Source of the DNA: JAADDG01 sp964450755
Lineage (GTDB): Bacteria; Campylobacterota; Campylobacteria; Campylobacterales; JAADDG01
Direction: 5' to 3'
Length of the DNA stretch: 32,499 bases
Assembly (NCBI GenBank): GCA_964450755.1
Contig: CAYVDJ010000061.1
Location: 1 to 32,499, forward strand
This document shows positions 30,894-32,499 of the stretch, one piece after another; the first letter of the stretch is position 1, and each line of letters opens with the position of its first letter. Made by a program: the position numbers and the translations under genes. The notes beneath the pieces are model-generated. The model did no database searches, was not told the origin of the DNA, and saw nothing but the letters and a program-made list of their open reading frames with translations.

Positions 30894-31666
30894 AAACGAA
30901 AGCTTTTGCAAAAATCAATATATTTTTAAAAATAACAGGACTAAGAGGAAACTATCACGAACTTTTCTCAAGGTTTGTCAGAGTAAAAGAGCTTTTTGAT
31001 CTTGTATCGTTTGAGAAGAAAAAGAGCAGTGATTTTGAGATAGAGGGAAACTTCAGCTGTAAAATCGAAAAAAACAGTATTTATAAAGCCTATCTTCTTC
31101 TAAAAGAGATTGATAACAAAACAGAGAAATTTTTCAAAGAACACAAGATAAAAGTAGATAAAAATATTCCGGAATTTGCCGGACTTGGAGGAGGAAGTTC
31201 CGATGCGGCATCTTTTTTGCTTCTTGCAAACGATGTTTTGCAACTAAAACTCTCAAAAGAAAAACTCTGCTTCATCGGAGAAAAAATAGGAGCGGATGTG
31301 CCTTTTTTTATATACGGGTATGAGAGTGCAAATGTATCCGGAATCGGTGAGGTGGTAGAGCCTTTTTTTGAAAATACTCCTTCATTTGAGATCTTCACTC
31401 CCCCAATAAAATGCGATACTCCTTTGGTTTATAAAAAATTCAGAGAGAATCTAAAAGGTGATTTAAGTATTTTGAAAAAAAACAGAGATTTGGCAGATGA
31501 GTTAAAAAATATGAACAGCAGGGATATTTTAAAAGAGTATAATCCAAAAATTTTAAATGATCTTTTTCCTCCTGCACTTGATTTATGCAAAGATTTGCTA
31601 AACTATCAAAATAAAATGTTTTTCAGCGGAAGCGGAAGTTCTTTTTTTAAGGTAAAAGATGAGTAG
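30890..31666 (+). CDS. ispE: 4-diphosphocytidyl-2-C-methyl-D-erythritol kinase
   Basis: This 258-residue GHMP-family kinase phosphorylates CDP-ME in the MEP pathway to isoprenoids. The opening KAFAKINIFLKITGLRGNYHE contains the conserved lysine, and the ATP-binding loop PEFAGLGGGSSDAASFL is intact. GADVPFFIYG and the late SGSGSSFF are the other family blocks. It is a little shorter than the roughly 280-residue norm. ATG 30890 overlaps csrA, and the 3' end overlaps smpB by eight bases. Its place between csrA and smpB is a phylum-typical order. Confidence 0.96.
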   Translation: MKTKAFAKINIFLKITGLRGNYHELFSRFVRVKELFDLVSFEKKKSSDFEIEGNFSCKIEKNSIYKAYLLLKEIDNKTEKFFKEHKIKVDKNIPEFAGLGGGSSDAASFLLLANDVLQLKLSKEKLCFIGEKIGADVPFFIYGYESANVSGIGEVVEPFFENTPSFEIFTPPIKCDTPLVYKKFRENLKGDLSILKKNRDLADELKNMNSRDILKEYNPKILNDLFPPALDLCKDLLNYQNKMFFSGSGSSFFKVKDE

Positions 31667-32117
31667 AAAAGTCATAGCAAGAAACAAAAAAGCTTTTCAT
31701 GATTATGAAATTTTAGAAAAGTATGAAGCCGGTATCGTTTTGAAAGGAAGTGAAGTAAAAGCGATAAGAATGGGAAGAGTCAATCTAAAAGATAGTTTTG
31801 TCAGAATTATAAAAAGCGAAGCCTATCTGTTAAATGCCCATATCTCATATCTTGATACAACAAATCCCCACTTCAAACCAAATGAGAGAAGAGACAGAAA
31901 ACTGCTGTTACACAGAAAAGAGATAGACAAACTTCTTGGCAAAGTATCAAAAGAGAGCCTTACAATCGTACCGTTGTCTCTCTATCTCACTTCCAAAAAC
32001 ATCATAAAAGTAGAAATTGCTCTGGCAAAAGGAAAACAGCTTCATGACAAAAGAGAGGCTCTCAAAAGAAAAGAGGCAGACAGAGAAGCAAGAGCGGCTA
32101 TGAAAAAATACGGATAG
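31659..32117 (+). CDS. smpB: SsrA (tmRNA)-binding protein SmpB
   Basis: This 152-residue protein delivers tmRNA to stalled ribosomes for trans-translation. The family opening is ARNKKAFHDYEILEKYEAG, then LKGSEVKAIRMGRVNLKDSF. The basic C-terminal tail KRKEADREARAAMKKYG takes the place of mRNA in the channel. Length is normal. ATG 31659 lies within the end of ispE. It is the last gene of the helicase operon. A dyad at 32127-32166 follows ten bases after the stop. The tmRNA gene ssrA is not seen in the window. Confidence 0.97.
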   Translation: MSRKVIARNKKAFHDYEILEKYEAGIVLKGSEVKAIRMGRVNLKDSFVRIIKSEAYLLNAHISYLDTTNPHFKPNERRDRKLLLHRKEIDKLLGKVSKESLTIVPLSLYLTSKNIIKVEIALAKGKQLHDKREALKRKEADREARAAMKKYG

Positions 32118-32126
32118 TTAATAACT

Positions 32127-32166
32127 GTTGTCTTTCACCATAGCTTTGGCTATGCTAAAAAACAAC
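32127..32166. repeat. Imperfect long hairpin after smpB
   Basis: A perfect inner stem CATAGC-TTTG-GCTATG (32139-32154) is flanked by an outer pair GTTGT (32127-32131) and ACAAC (32162-32166), with partly pairing TTT/AAA between. It starts ten bases after the smpB stop. No U-run follows on the plus strand, so it is better read as a 3'-end structure than as a classical terminator. Confidence 0.5.
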
Positions 32167-32235
32167 CAACGAAATAGTAGGTACTTTCTCTCTTTACTAT
32201 GGATACGATATAGTGCGTAAGGTCAGTTAATAATA

Positions 32236-32244
32236 TGTTATAAT
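32236..32244 (+). promoter_or_regulatory. Extended -10 element before the glycosyltransferase gene
   Basis: TGTTATAAT (TGn followed by a perfect TATAAT at 32239-32244) would start transcription near 32251, about 28 bases before ATG 32279. No clear -35 lies 17 bases upstream, which the extended -10 may offset. AAGG (32269-32272) is the likely ribosome site. Confidence 0.45.
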
Positions 32245-32278
32245 CTCACTCATTAAAAAAGTAGATACAAGGATATAT

Positions 32279-32499
32279 ATGCCGGAAGTTTCCATCATCA
32301 TTCCCCTCTATAACCAAGCGCCCTACATCAAAGAGGCGATAGAGAGTCTGAATAACCAGACATATAAAGATTTTGAAACGATAGTCGTAAATGACGGAAG
32401 CAGTGATGACTCTTTGGAAATTGTAAAGAAATTAAAAGAAAAATATAAAAACCTTCAGATAAAAATCATAGATCAAAAAAACTGCGGTCTCTCATGTGC
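32279..32499 (+). CDS. Family 2 glycosyltransferase, N-terminal part (3' end outside window)
   Basis: Seventy-three codons are visible before the window ends. They encode the start of a GT-A fold: PEVSIIIPLYNQAPYIKEAI, then SLNNQTYKDFETIVVNDGSSDDS, where the VNDGSSD block binds the nucleotide-sugar. Such enzymes transfer sugars in lipopolysaccharide, capsule or glycoprotein synthesis, with UDP- or GDP-sugars as donors; acceptor and product cannot be known. It is separated from smpB by about 160 bases and has its own -10 element. It probably opens a surface polysaccharide locus (inference). Confidence 0.93.
   Translation, partial: MPEVSIIIPLYNQAPYIKEAIESLNNQTYKDFETIVVNDGSSDDSLEIVKKLKEKYKNLQIKIIDQKNCGLSC

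Noticed and set aside
1..32499. CRISPR array, IS element, prophage, toxin-antitoxin or rRNA genes
   Set aside because: No direct-repeat/spacer pattern, transposase, integrase, phage protein or rRNA signature was found. The only tandem array is the heptad repeat.

Overview
The window is a typical chromosomal segment from a low-GC member of the Campylobacterota (former Epsilonproteobacteria), probably a free-living, Sulfurovum/Nitratiruptor/Sulfurimonas-like lineage. The assignment rests on gene order recalled from this phylum: ileS followed by a tiny membrane protein; purB-nrdA beside an RluA-family synthase; rlmN followed by a tiny hydrophobic protein; ksgA-rnj-kdsD-rluB; and uvrD-truB-csrA-ispE-smpB. 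It also rests on lipid A/Kdo genes (Gram-negative envelope) and AT-rich codon use. The genus cannot be fixed from sequence alone.

Layout. (1) 1-3481, + strand: the tail of a Bat (aerotolerance-type) operon, batA(partial)-batB-batC-batD, encoding VWA, TPR and BatD proteins of the cell envelope. (2) 3482-3799: convergent non-coding gap with a 10-bp inverted-repeat pair and a candidate terminator. (3) 3800-6647, - strand: ileS plus an overlapping 36-residue membrane protein. (4) 6713-7265, + strand: twelve heptanucleotide repeats leading into a pncC/CinA-C gene. (5) 7285-7683: consensus promoter and tRNA-Lys, -Glu, -Val, -Asp. (6) 7707-10636, - strand: a molybdopterin-binding protein, moeA and a TSUP-family anion exporter. 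(7) 10691-17544, - strand: purB, nrdA, an APC permease, lpxB and a patatin. (8) 17613-18503, + strand: an RluA-type pseudouridine synthase. (9) 18500-20959, - strand: hisF, a nucleoside phosphorylase-like gene, rlmN and a 32-residue membrane protein. (10) 21037-26678, + strand: ksgA, RNase J, kdsD, an RsuA/RluB-type synthase and rarA. (11) 26650-27576, - strand: a LysR regulator. (12) 27803-32117, + strand: a UvrD/Rep helicase, truB, csrA, ispE and smpB. (13) 32279-end: the start of a family 2 glycosyltransferase.

Most genes are packed in operons with 1-8 base overlaps (ATGA, GTGA, TAGTG), implying translational coupling. The strongest functional theme is RNA maturation and translation quality: IleS, RluA-type, RlmN, KsgA, RNase J, RluB-type, TruB, CsrA, SmpB and four tRNAs. 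Other themes are envelope building (LpxB, KdsD, patatin, Bat proteins) and nucleotide/cofactor synthesis (PurB, NrdA, HisF, MoeA, IspE).

I see no CRISPR array, intact IS element, prophage, toxin-antitoxin pair or evident new multi-gene system. The points worth a second look are small: two unlisted mini-membrane proteins, one carrying a perfect 14-bp inverted repeat in its coding sequence; the SD-like heptad repeat array before pncC; a duplicated CTTGNCAAG site around the tRNA promoter; a palindrome between purB and the RluA-type gene; and a drop in GC content to the left of the tRNA cluster that could mark transfer or an assembly join.
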